From the NCBI GenBank assembly GCA_015064155.1, contig SVST01000004.1, forward strand, positions 62,001 to 126,000: a stretch of 64,000 nucleotides of DNA. The letters run 5' to 3'. The notes below the pieces were generated by a model. The model had not been told where the DNA came from, ran no database searches, and worked only from the letters and a program-made list of their open reading frames with translations. Below are positions 42,382-51,125 of the stretch, piece after piece (position 1 is the first letter of the stretch; every line of letters starts with the position of its first letter). Position numbers and translations under genes: made by a program. Source of the stretch: Oscillospiraceae bacterium. Its GTDB lineage: Bacteria > Bacillota > Clostridia > Oscillospirales > CAG-272.

Positions 42382-42410
42382 TTGAAACTGCCCCTTGCGT
42401 ATGGTAGAAT
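42382..42410 (+). promoter_or_regulatory. Promoter of nine-gene catabolic operon
   Basis: TTGAAA (42382-42387), 17 bp, TAGAAT (42405-42410), about 40 bp before the oxidase start. Confidence 0.72.
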
Positions 42411-42451
42411 AAACTGTCTGAAAATATAAAATAAAAGAGGAGAATTCAGTT

Positions 42452-43888
42452 ATGCAGATTCAAATGAATGAATTTTTGTTCTCAATGATCCTGACCGAGC
42501 TGGAAGATGCCGTTGGCGTTGAAAACTGCTCGGTGCGTCAAATTGACAAGGTCACACACAGCGTAGACTACTATTGGCTCTCGCGTATGTGGGCTGACCG
42601 CGGATGCCGTATGCCCGAGGCGGACTTCATCGTTTGCCCCAAGGATGCAAGCGAGGTATCCAAGGTTCTCAAAATTGCGAACTATTATAAGCTGCCCGTA
42701 ACCACTTGGGGTGCCGGCGGCGGAACGCAAGGCGGTGCAATCCCCGTTTGCGGCGGTATTCTGTTGGATACCAAGCGCATGAACAAGATCTACGAGGTCA
42801 ACACCGACGGTATGTACATCGAGTGCGGCACGGGCGCGATCTATAAGCACATTGAGTATGCCGCAAACGAGGTTGGTAAGGCAACCATGCACTATCCCTC
42901 CTCCCTGACCTGCTCCACCGTGGGCGGATTCCTTGCCCACAGAGGCATCGGCGTTTGCTCCACCAAGTACGGCAAGATCGACGACATGGTGCTCCAGATG
43001 GAGGTCGTTCTTCCCAACGGTGATATCATCACCACCTCCCCCGCACCCAAGCATGCGGCAGGTCCCGACCTCAACCAGATTTTCATCGGCTCCGAGGGCA
43101 CGCTTGGCGTAATCACCAAGGCACAGATCCGCATTTTCGACCAGCCCGAGGAACGCCGCTTCAGAGGATTTTTGTTCCAGGATATGCACGGTGCATTCCA
43201 GGCATCCCGCGAGCTTCTGCAGAAGTTCAAGCCCTCTGTTATGCGCTTGTACGACGAGGCAGAAACCGCATCGCTCATCAAAAAGATCGTTGGTGTGGAA
43301 CGCAAGGGCGCATTCATGAACATCGCCTACGAGGGTTGCCGCGAAATGGTAGAGGTCGAGGAAAAGATCCTGCTGGAAACCTTCAAAAAATACGGTGCCG
43401 AGGACCTTGGCAGCGAATACGGCGAAAAGTGGTGGAAGGAAAAGATCACCTTCTTCTATCCCGGTCACATGATGGACATTCCGCAGATGTTCGGCACGAT
43501 GGACACCATTGCCCCCTACAACAAGATCGAGGAGATCTACTGGGCAATGAAGAATGCCATTGAAACCAACTTCCCGCAGGCAAAATTCATTGCGCATTTC
43601 TCGCATTGGTACGAGTGGGGCGCAATGGTTTACGACCGCTTTATCATCGAGGGGAAGGACGTACCGCAGGATCCCGTTGAGGCACTCCGTCTGCACCAAG
43701 CAGTTTGGACGTGCGGTGTTCGTGCGGCTCTGGCACACGGCGGTGTCGTGAACGATCACCACGGTGTGGGCATTAAGCTCGGTCGCTTGATGAAGGAGCA
43801 ATACGGTCCCGCGATGCAGGTGTTCGAGGGTCTGAAAAAACAGCTTGACCCCAACGGAATCATGAATCCCTTTAAGCTGGGTCTTTGA
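42452..43888 (+). CDS. FAD-binding oxidoreductase (GlcD / alkyl-DHAP synthase-like)
   Basis: 478 residues. PCMH-type FAD domain over about residues 45-235: FIVCPKDASEVSKVLKIANY, TTWGAGGGTQGG, CSTVGGFLAHRGIGVCSTKYG, FIGSEGTLGVITKAQI. The C-terminal FAD-oxidase cap ends NDHHGVGIKLGRLM and LDPNGIMNPFKLGL, as in glycolate/D-lactate dehydrogenases. It should oxidise a hydroxyl group of a sugar or sugar acid and hand electrons to the Fe-S partner and the ETF in the same operon. First gene after the RpiR-controlled promoter. Confidence 0.9.
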   Translation: MQIQMNEFLFSMILTELEDAVGVENCSVRQIDKVTHSVDYYWLSRMWADRGCRMPEADFIVCPKDASEVSKVLKIANYYKLPVTTWGAGGGTQGGAIPVCGGILLDTKRMNKIYEVNTDGMYIECGTGAIYKHIEYAANEVGKATMHYPSSLTCSTVGGFLAHRGIGVCSTKYGKIDDMVLQMEVVLPNGDIITTSPAPKHAAGPDLNQIFIGSEGTLGVITKAQIRIFDQPEERRFRGFLFQDMHGAFQASRELLQKFKPSVMRLYDEAETASLIKKIVGVERKGAFMNIAYEGCREMVEVEEKILLETFKKYGAEDLGSEYGEKWWKEKITFFYPGHMMDIPQMFGTMDTIAPYNKIEEIYWAMKNAIETNFPQAKFIAHFSHWYEWGAMVYDRFIIEGKDVPQDPVEALRLHQAVWTCGVRAALAHGGVVNDHHGVGIKLGRLMKEQYGPAMQVFEGLKKQLDPNGIMNPFKLGL

Positions 43889-43904
43889 TCGGAGGTAGAT
43901 TGAA

Positions 43905-44990
43905 ATGATGATGTCTGAAAAATGTAAGCAGCACGTAGATTCCTGCCGTTTCTGCTGGATGTGCCACCATATCTGCCCCATCGGAAACGCAACGGGTCAC
44001 GAAAGAAGCACGCCCCGCGCAAGAGCATTGGGCATTTCCCTTGTCAACCGCGAGGCAATCGAGCTGTCCGAAATTATGGATAATATTTACGAGTGCGCAG
44101 GCTGTATGGCTTGCGTCAAGGAATGTGTAACAGGCTGGGATCCCGTGATGTTCACCAAAGAGGTCAGAATGCAGGCTGCGATGGAAGACAAGCTCCCCGC
44201 GTACGTCAACAAATTGGTGGATGCTTGCCTGGATTGCGGCAACGCGTACGGCAAGACCGCAATCTGCGACACGCTGCGTGCAAAAATCGCATCCCATTCC
44301 GAAGCAACCGACACACTTTTGTTCCTCGGTACCGATGCACGCTACATGGCTTGTAAGCAGGCAGTCAAGGCAATCGAGGTGCTGGAAAAGGCAGGCGTTC
44401 GCTTCACCGTTCTTGCCGACGAGCCCGCATCGGGCGCACAGCTTGATTTTCTCGTCGGTGCGTTGGAGGAAACCAAGGAGCAAATGGCAAAAGCAGCCGG
44501 GATTATGAACGGCTACAAAACCGTTGTCATCTACGATCCCTTTGATGCAAAGGCAATCAAGCAAACCTACCACGAGTACGGTGTTGAATTGTCCGCAAAG
44601 GCAGTTACCTACACCGCGTTTCTTGCAGAATTGGTACAGTCGGGTGCCTTGCAGGCAAAGAAGACCGACCGCCGCGTGGTCTTCCAGGATCCTTGTCAGC
44701 TCTCCCGCGATCTGGAGGAAACCGAGGAGGCTCGCACGGTCATCTCGGCTTACGCACAGCTTGACGAGATGCTGCTCCACGGCAAGGAAACCGTTTGGGC
44801 GGGTAACATTCTGATGGCACAGTATATGCCGGACGTGATCGATCTGGTTGCAAAGAGAAGACTCTTCAATGCCACCTCCATCGGTGCAACCGCAATCGTG
44901 ACGGCAAGTCCTGCGGAATATACCGCGCTCAAGAACGTCAAGGACAGCGGCGTTGAAATCCTTTCCATTGAAGATTTGATTCTTGCGTGA
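43905..44990 (+). CDS. Iron-sulfur (CCG-type) electron-transfer subunit, GlcF-like
   Basis: 361 residues. Two four-cysteine clusters for 4Fe-4S centres: Cys14-17-20-24 (CRFCWMCHHICP) and Cys64-67-70-74 (CAGCMACVKEC). A heterodisulfide-reductase-like region follows with DACLDCGNA and QDPCQLSRDL. It pairs with the FAD oxidase 16 bp upstream as in GlcDF or LutA-type enzymes and would carry electrons onward. Start by GGAGGT 8 nt before 43905, the first of three consecutive ATGs. Confidence 0.87.
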   Translation: MMMSEKCKQHVDSCRFCWMCHHICPIGNATGHERSTPRARALGISLVNREAIELSEIMDNIYECAGCMACVKECVTGWDPVMFTKEVRMQAAMEDKLPAYVNKLVDACLDCGNAYGKTAICDTLRAKIASHSEATDTLLFLGTDARYMACKQAVKAIEVLEKAGVRFTVLADEPASGAQLDFLVGALEETKEQMAKAAGIMNGYKTVVIYDPFDAKAIKQTYHEYGVELSAKAVTYTAFLAELVQSGALQAKKTDRRVVFQDPCQLSRDLEETEEARTVISAYAQLDEMLLHGKETVWAGNILMAQYMPDVIDLVAKRRLFNATSIGATAIVTASPAEYTALKNVKDSGVEILSIEDLILA

Positions 44991-45001
44991 GGTGAACAAC
45001 G

Positions 45002-45841
45002 ATGCTGGTCAATTTGCAAACCGTATTAAAAATGGCGGAGGAGGGCAACTACTGCATCCCCGCATTTAACGTATACAATATGGAAACCGTGATGGGTGTT
45101 TTGCATGCCGCAGAGGAAATGCACGCCCCGATCATCATGCAGATCTATCCTCGCCTGATGAAGGAGGAAACCGGCTACTTCCTCTCCCCCGTGGTGCTTG
45201 CCGCCGCGGCACGTGCGAGCGTTCCCGTTTGTTTCCATCTTGACCACGGTCCGTCCGAACTGGAAACCACACGCTCTCTCCGTTACGGTGCCACGGGCAT
45301 CATGCTCGACGGCTCCACACTTCCCTTTGAGGAAAACATTGCACTGACCAAACGTGTAGTGGATACCTGCTCTTATCTTGATATCGGCGTTGAGGGTGAG
45401 CTCGGTCACGTAGGAACCACAAACGACGCCGAAATGGACGAATTTACCACTCCCCAAGATGCAAAACGCTTTGTAGAGGAAACCGGAGTGTCCTGCCTTG
45501 CGGTTGCCGTCGGTACGGCACACGGCAGATATTCCAAGCCTCCGAAGCTCGATATCGACCGCATCCGTGCCATTCGTGAGGCAACCGGAAACACGGCTCT
45601 TGTGCTGCACGGCGGCTCGGGTGTTCCCGACGAGGAGATCAAAAAGGCGGTTGCGGCAGGAATTCGCAAAATGAATTTTGCCACCGACATCTGCTATGCG
45701 TTCCTGGACACCTGTCTTGCGGAGCTGCAAAAGCCCAACCGCGCCATCGCGGTGGACAACTTTATGAAAAAGCCGATTGAGGCAGTCAAAGAGTTCTGCG
45801 TCAGCCGCATCAAGCTGGTGGGTGCAGACGGAAAGGCTTAA
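45002..45841 (+). CDS. Class II (zinc) ketose-bisphosphate aldolase
   Basis: 279 residues. Zinc and catalytic motifs: CFHLDHGPSELET, VEGELGHVG, AVGTAHGRY and LVLHGGSGVPDEE, KMNFATDICYAF. Family members include FbaA, GatY/KbaY and IolJ. In company with a PfkB kinase and an IolB-like isomerase it may cleave a phosphorylated deoxy-keto-acid or ketose to DHAP plus an aldehyde. GatY-like length. 11 bp after the Fe-S gene. Confidence 0.92.
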   Translation: MLVNLQTVLKMAEEGNYCIPAFNVYNMETVMGVLHAAEEMHAPIIMQIYPRLMKEETGYFLSPVVLAAAARASVPVCFHLDHGPSELETTRSLRYGATGIMLDGSTLPFEENIALTKRVVDTCSYLDIGVEGELGHVGTTNDAEMDEFTTPQDAKRFVEETGVSCLAVAVGTAHGRYSKPPKLDIDRIRAIREATGNTALVLHGGSGVPDEEIKKAVAAGIRKMNFATDICYAFLDTCLAELQKPNRAIAVDNFMKKPIEAVKEFCVSRIKLVGADGKA

Positions 45842-45844
45842 TCC

Positions 45845-46756
45845 ATGAACAAGATCGTAGGAATCGGCGCGTGTGTATTTGACACGCTCTATAACGTTCC
45901 GACTTACCCCACGGAGGATACCAAAATGCGCGCGGACAGCAGCAAAACGGCGGGTGGCGGTCCGGTTGCAACGGGTCTTGTTGCCGCACAGAAGCTGGGA
46001 ATTCCTACCGCTTATATCGGGAATCTCTCGGATGATAACGGCGGCTTGTTTCTCAAGGGGGACTTTGAAAAATACGGGGTTGCAACCGATTTGATCGACG
46101 TCAAGTCGGGCTACCGTTCCTTTGCGTCGGTGCTGTGGCTGTGTGCCGACAGCGCAACCCGTACCTGCGTTTTTGACAAGGGAAATCTTCCGCCCCTTGC
46201 GCTCAACGAAGCGCAAAAAAAGGCAATTGCCGACGCGACGCTTCTGATGGTAGACGGCAACGAGCTGGATGCCGCCGTGGAAGCGGCAAAAATCGCCAAG
46301 GAAAACGGCACGAGGGTGCTTTACGATTGCGGCGGTCTTTACCCCAACGTTGACCGCTTGCTGTCCCTGACCGATATCATGATCCCCTCCGAGGAGTTTG
46401 CGCTCGGTCACACGGGCTGTACAAGCGTTGAAGACGCCGCACGCGAGCTGTTTGCGCGGTATGCGCCAAGGGTCGTGGTCATCACCCAAGGCAAAAAGGG
46501 CGGCATTCTGTTCGACGGAGAACACATGGAGTCCTATCCCATCTATCCCGCAAAGGTTGTTGATTCCAACGGCTCGGGGGACGTCTTCCACGGCGCGTTT
46601 GCCGCCGCAACCGTGATGGGATACGACTACAAAACCTGCTGTCATTTTGCCAGCGCGACTGCCGCGCTCAAATGTACGGGGATCGGTGCGCGCGAAAGCG
46701 TGCCGAGCTTCGACACGGTAAAGAAATTTATGGAGGAAAACGGCTATGAACTTTAA
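45845..46756 (+). CDS. PfkB-family carbohydrate kinase
   Basis: 303 residues. N-terminal SKTAGGGPVATGLVAAQKLG (sugar-binding Gly run) and the C-terminal anion-hole motif VDSNGSGDVFHGAFAAA with the catalytic Asp. It phosphorylates a sugar or keto-acid with ATP. The 3-bp spacing from the aldolase gene suggests its product is the aldolase substrate, as IolC precedes IolJ in inositol breakdown. Overlaps the next gene by 11 bp. Confidence 0.92.
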   Translation: MNKIVGIGACVFDTLYNVPTYPTEDTKMRADSSKTAGGGPVATGLVAAQKLGIPTAYIGNLSDDNGGLFLKGDFEKYGVATDLIDVKSGYRSFASVLWLCADSATRTCVFDKGNLPPLALNEAQKKAIADATLLMVDGNELDAAVEAAKIAKENGTRVLYDCGGLYPNVDRLLSLTDIMIPSEEFALGHTGCTSVEDAARELFARYAPRVVVITQGKKGGILFDGEHMESYPIYPAKVVDSNGSGDVFHGAFAAATVMGYDYKTCCHFASATAALKCTGIGARESVPSFDTVKKFMEENGYEL

Positions 46757-47540
46757 AAAATCCTATCGCCCCCAAAAGGGCTATACACCGATCTGCAAGA
46801 TCGGAGAATGCTCCCTTGGCAAGCTGGAATTCGGCATCATCGAATTGGATGCCAAGGAAAAGCTGACCTTTGATACCCAAGATAAGGAAACCGCATTCAT
46901 CATGTTGCGGGGTCACTGCAACGTCTTCGTGAACGGCGAGCTTTGGGAAAACGTGGGAAACAGACAAAGCGTATTCGAAAACCGCCGCGCAGAAAGCTTC
47001 TATATGCCGCGTGAGCAGACACTTGAAATCGAAGCGATCGACTCTGTCAAGATCGCGGTTTGCGCAACGCCGGTTGCAGAAAAGACCGCACCCCAGCTGC
47101 TTCGCGAGGATCACGTCGTGCTCAAGCTGTTGGGAGAGGTTCCTTTCCAAAGAGAAACCAGCTTTATCATCGACCAAAATTCCAATGCCAAGGTGCTGAC
47201 CATCGGGGAAGCCTACTGCACCGAGGGCAACTGGGCAGGATTCCCGCCGCACAAGCACGACGTAAACAACATGCCCACCGAGTGCGTTGCCGAGGAGATC
47301 TACTACTTCCTCTTCGAGCCCGAGCAGGGATTTGCGGTACAGTGCCTGTACACGGCGGACGGGGAGATCGACGAAGCCTACCGCGTGAAAAACGACGAGC
47401 TGGTGGAATTCCCCTACGGCTACCATACCACCGTATCCACTCCCGGCTATCAGACCTACTTTTTGTGGCTGATGGCGGGTGATTATCAGGGCTTTAACCG
47501 CAGCAGCGACCCCGATCACGCTTGGATCGAAAAGCGCTGA
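46746..47540 (+). CDS. IolB/KduI-like uronate isomerase (5-deoxy-glucuronate isomerase family)
   Basis: 264 residues, a double cupin. WAGFPPHKHD and AEEIYYFLFEPEQGFAVQ are the metal-binding block of IolB, with a late His in YGYHTTVS. IolB converts 5-deoxy-D-glucuronate to 5-dehydro-2-deoxy-gluconate. No IolD, IolE or IolG is in this operon, so the real substrate may be a related uronate. Translation is coupled to the kinase by the 11-bp overlap. Confidence 0.87.
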   Translation: MNFKKSYRPQKGYTPICKIGECSLGKLEFGIIELDAKEKLTFDTQDKETAFIMLRGHCNVFVNGELWENVGNRQSVFENRRAESFYMPREQTLEIEAIDSVKIAVCATPVAEKTAPQLLREDHVVLKLLGEVPFQRETSFIIDQNSNAKVLTIGEAYCTEGNWAGFPPHKHDVNNMPTECVAEEIYYFLFEPEQGFAVQCLYTADGEIDEAYRVKNDELVEFPYGYHTTVSTPGYQTYFLWLMAGDYQGFNRSSDPDHAWIEKR

Positions 47541-47560
47541 GGGGTTCTGTGGAGAAGAAT

Positions 47561-49033
47561 ATGAAGTATCTTCTTGGAATTGATTTCGGAGGCGGTGCCT
47601 CCAAGGCCACGCTTCTTGCCGAAAACGGGCAGATCGTGGCAGAGCATACCGTGGAATATCCGACGCTTTATCCCGAAGCGGGAGCTTGCGAGCAATCGCC
47701 TGCGGATTGGATCTCGGCACTGCATGAAAACTGCAAAGCAATCCTTTCAAAAAGCGGAATTTCGCCCTCCGATATTTCCGCCGTTGCCATCGATTCGGCA
47801 ACGCATACCTCGCTTCTTTGCGACAAGGACTTCAAACCGCTTTGCAATGCGATGCATTGGACCGACAGCCGCAGCAGACACGAAGCAACCGATCTTTTGT
47901 TGGGATACGGAGAAGCAATCTTTGAAAAAACCTTTCACAAGCCCGACACGATCTGGACGCTTCCACAGCTTCTTTGGCAGAGGCGCAACCGCCCCGAGCT
48001 GTTTGAAAAGGCACGCTACGTCTTCTTTGAAAAAGACTATATCCGCTATTATCTGACGGGTGTTTTCTGCACCGATTATATCGAAGCCGAGGGCAGTATG
48101 CTCTTTGATTGCACGAAAATGCAATGGGACGAGGCACTTTGTGCGCTCGTCGGAATTTCGGTTGAAATGCTTCCCCCCATCGTTCGTCCCACCGATATCA
48201 TCGGTGCCGTAACAAGCGAGGCGGCAGAAAAAACGGGACTTCTTGCAGGCACACCGGTCATTTGCGGAACCACCGATACCGTGATGGAGGTCTTCGCATC
48301 GGGAGCAGTTGAGCAAGGCGACATGACGGTCAAGCTGGCAACGGCGGGACGAATCTGCGTCATCACCGACCGCCCCTACCCCGACCGCCACTTGGTCAAC
48401 TACTCACACATTGCAGACGGGCTGTGGTATCCCGGCACGGCTACGAAAGCGGCGGCGGCTTCCTACCGCTGGTACCGCGACACCTTTGGAGGAGAATACC
48501 GCGAGCTGGACGAGGCAGCGGCAAAGCTCCCCATCGGAGCCGACGGTGTATTCTTTCACCCGTATCTCAACGGGGAATTGACCCCTTATGCAGATCCGCA
48601 GCTGTGCGGCAGCTTCACGGGGCTTCGTGCAACGCACACCAAAGCACACTTTACCCGCGCGGTTTTGGAGGGCGTTTCGCTCTCGCTTCTTGATTGCAAA
48701 CGCTATTTGGACGGCTTGGAAATTCCGCACAAGGATTTTGCCACGCTGATCGGCGGCGGCACCAAGGGGACGCTCTGGCGGCAAATTACCGCAGATGCCC
48801 TTGGGATCACACTGCACGTCACCGAAAGTGCCGATTCCTCGTTTGGCTCGGCAATGCTGGCAGGCATCGCAACGGGGGTATTCTCCAACGCGAAGGACGC
48901 CGTCCAAAAATGCGTCAAAAAAATCGCAACCGTAACCCCCAATCCCGAAAGCACCGCGCAGTATGCACGGCTGTTTGAGGACTATCAAAAAATTCACCAT
49001 GCGCTCGCCCCGATCTACCGTGAGCGTGTGTAA
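47561..49033 (+). CDS. FGGY-family carbohydrate kinase (xylulokinase-like)
   Basis: 490 residues. GIDFGGGASKATLLAENG (phosphate loop 1), AIDSATHTSLLCD, MHWTDSRS, GTTDTVMEVFASG and IGGGTKGTLWRQITAD (ATP side). The second kinase in the operon, so two distinct sugars or two phosphorylation points are handled. Start at 47561 with GGAGAAG upstream. Substrate is probably a keto-pentose or keto-hexose. Confidence 0.92.
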   Translation: MKYLLGIDFGGGASKATLLAENGQIVAEHTVEYPTLYPEAGACEQSPADWISALHENCKAILSKSGISPSDISAVAIDSATHTSLLCDKDFKPLCNAMHWTDSRSRHEATDLLLGYGEAIFEKTFHKPDTIWTLPQLLWQRRNRPELFEKARYVFFEKDYIRYYLTGVFCTDYIEAEGSMLFDCTKMQWDEALCALVGISVEMLPPIVRPTDIIGAVTSEAAEKTGLLAGTPVICGTTDTVMEVFASGAVEQGDMTVKLATAGRICVITDRPYPDRHLVNYSHIADGLWYPGTATKAAAASYRWYRDTFGGEYRELDEAAAKLPIGADGVFFHPYLNGELTPYADPQLCGSFTGLRATHTKAHFTRAVLEGVSLSLLDCKRYLDGLEIPHKDFATLIGGGTKGTLWRQITADALGITLHVTESADSSFGSAMLAGIATGVFSNAKDAVQKCVKKIATVTPNPESTAQYARLFEDYQKIHHALAPIYRERV

Positions 49034-49059
49034 GCTTTATCAAAAAAAGGAGTTTTATC

Positions 49060-49917
49060 ATGAAATATCAAGACATCAATCTGATTCCGCCCGAGGAGTT
49101 GGGCATTGGAAGCAACATCAAGCTCAACGTATGCGAGCATGAGGTCGATATGTACTGGAAGGTCGCCATCGAGGTGCTGGAGGTCATCGCAGAAAACAAT
49201 CGCAAGGGCGAGCCCACCGTTATGGTCGTTCCCTACGGCCCCATCGGTCCCTACGCGCGCATGGCGGAATTGGTAAACAAGTACCGCATCTCGCTGAAAA
49301 ACTGCGTATTCATCAACATGGACGAATACCTCAAGGAGGATCTCACCTACATCGATTACGATCATCCGCTTTCCTTCCGCGGCGGTATGGACAGAACCTT
49401 CTATTCCAAGGTTGACGACGAATTGAACGTCCTCCCCGAAAACCGCATCTTCCCCGAGCCCGGCAACGAGGGTCGCGTTCTGGAGATCATTGAAAAATAC
49501 GGCAAGCTGGACATGGTATTCGGCGGTGTCGGCATCAACGGACACTATGCCTTCAACGAGCCGCCCGAAGCCGACGAAAACGTAACCCCCGAGGAATTTG
49601 CACAGCGTCCCACCAGAAAGCTCAAAATCGCGCGTGAAACCCGCACCATCAACGCATTCATGAACTGCGGTGCCAACATCGAAGCCATTCCCGAGAACTG
49701 CATCACGGTTGGTATGAAAGAAATTATGATGGCGAAAAAGATCCGTATGTGCATGCCCCGCGACTGGAATGCGGCGGCTTTGCGTAAGGTTCTGCACGGC
49801 GGCGTAACCGCAAGCGTTCCCTGCTCGCTCTTCCAGAATCATCCCGACGCACTTCTGTATGCGGCAAAGGTAGCAACCGCTTGCCCCGTATCCGAAATCC
49901 GCGTTTACAACAAATAA
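49060..49917 (+). CDS. nagB: Glucosamine-6-phosphate deaminase/isomerase-like protein
   Basis: 285 residues. FINMDEYLKEDL and FGGVGINGHYAFNEPPEADE are the NagB catalytic and sugar-phosphate segments, and RTINAFMNCG plus ITVGMKEIMMAKKI complete the fold. NagB turns glucosamine-6-P into fructose-6-P and ammonia. The sequence departs from standard NagB (GVGINGH for GIGEDGH), so a variant amino-sugar phosphate is possible. Immediately followed by nagA, only 1 bp apart. Confidence 0.82.
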   Translation: MKYQDINLIPPEELGIGSNIKLNVCEHEVDMYWKVAIEVLEVIAENNRKGEPTVMVVPYGPIGPYARMAELVNKYRISLKNCVFINMDEYLKEDLTYIDYDHPLSFRGGMDRTFYSKVDDELNVLPENRIFPEPGNEGRVLEIIEKYGKLDMVFGGVGINGHYAFNEPPEADENVTPEEFAQRPTRKLKIARETRTINAFMNCGANIEAIPENCITVGMKEIMMAKKIRMCMPRDWNAAALRKVLHGGVTASVPCSLFQNHPDALLYAAKVATACPVSEIRVYNK

Positions 49918-49918
49918 G

Positions 49919-51118
49919 ATGCATGATCTGATCATTTCGGGAGCATCCGTGGTGCTTCCCACGGGTGTTCTCCCCGAGAGGAACGTCCTGATCCGAAACG
50001 GTAAGATCGCAGACCTCAACCTTCCCGACAAAACAAGGGAAGGTATTTTGAGCATTGACGCAAAAGGAATGCTCTTGTTTGCGGGATTTGTCGATCTGCA
50101 CGTGCACGGCGGAGGCGGCGCGGACTTCATGGATGCCACCCCCGAAGCCTTTGAAACGGCAGTCCGTGCGCACCTGGCACATGGAACGACTCTGCTCTAC
50201 CCCACCGCCATGAGTGCTACGGAACGGGATCTTACCGCATTTCTGCAAGCCTTTTCGGCTTTTCGCAAGACGAGTTTGCTGGCTTCTTTGACACCGGGCG
50301 TGCATCTGGAGGGTCCCTATTTTGCAGGTGCGGGACAGAAAAGCAGCGGCGCACAGCCGACCGACGTGTTGCGTCTTCCCGACCTTGACGAGGTCAAACG
50401 CTTGCTCGCAGTCGCAGACGGCGCGATCCTGCGCTGGGATGCCGCCCCCGAGTTGGAGGGGGCAGGCAGCTTTGCAAAGTACCTGACAGAACGCGGCGTC
50501 CGCGTTGCCGTTGCGCATACCGATGCCACCGCAGAAGAATGTGCAAACGGATACGAACACGGATTTTCTCACGTCACCCATTTCTACAACGCCAACAGTA
50601 TGCACCGCAAGCGCGACCAAAAGGTCTATGCGGGGGTCGTGGAGGCAACCTATCTTGACGACCGTGTCAGCGTGGAATTGATCGGTGACGGCTGTCATAT
50701 CCCTCGCGAGGACATCCTGCTCGCACTCAAAATCAAGGGATGCGACAAGGTTTCGGTCATCACCGATGCCACGCGCATTGCGGGAACCGATCTCAAGCAA
50801 GCCAAGCTTGGAAGCCTTACGAACGGACGCGACGTGATCGTGGAGGATGGCGTTGCCAAGCTTCCCGACCGTTCCTCGTTTGCCGGCAGTATTGCCACGA
50901 TGGATCGTTGCCTGTGCGTGCTTTGTCGGGACTATGGCATCTCCCCCGAGCTTGCAACGGTGATGCTTTCGCTGGCTCCCGCCAAATACATGGGCGCGGA
51001 TGCAACCAAGGGGAGCATTGAAATCGGAAAGGATGCCGATCTTTTGCTGGTAGATTCCGAGTGGAGGGTTCGCAAGGTCATTCTCGGCGGCAAGCCTTTG
51101 TCCGCAGAAGCTCTGTGA
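49919..51118 (+). CDS. nagA: N-acetylglucosamine-6-phosphate deacetylase
   Basis: 399 residues. Amidohydrolase with DLHVHGGGGADFMD, HLEGPYF (metal Glu), VAHTDATAEE, THFYNANSMHRK and the catalytic-Asp segment ITDATRIAGTD. It removes acetate from N-acetyl-hexosamine-6-phosphate in the cytoplasm. Paired with the NagB-like gene, it argues that the operon substrate carries an N-acetyl group. No strong Shine-Dalgarno, consistent with coupling to nagB. Confidence 0.92.
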   Translation: MHDLIISGASVVLPTGVLPERNVLIRNGKIADLNLPDKTREGILSIDAKGMLLFAGFVDLHVHGGGGADFMDATPEAFETAVRAHLAHGTTLLYPTAMSATERDLTAFLQAFSAFRKTSLLASLTPGVHLEGPYFAGAGQKSSGAQPTDVLRLPDLDEVKRLLAVADGAILRWDAAPELEGAGSFAKYLTERGVRVAVAHTDATAEECANGYEHGFSHVTHFYNANSMHRKRDQKVYAGVVEATYLDDRVSVELIGDGCHIPREDILLALKIKGCDKVSVITDATRIAGTDLKQAKLGSLTNGRDVIVEDGVAKLPDRSSFAGSIATMDRCLCVLCRDYGISPELATVMLSLAPAKYMGADATKGSIEIGKDADLLLVDSEWRVRKVILGGKPLSAEAL

Positions 51119-51125
51119 GGTGCTT

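Noticed and set aside
42482-43981. Minus-strand 499-codon frame opposite the FAD oxidase
   Set aside because: It is a shadow of a well-conserved oxidase gene with FAD motifs in the plus frame.
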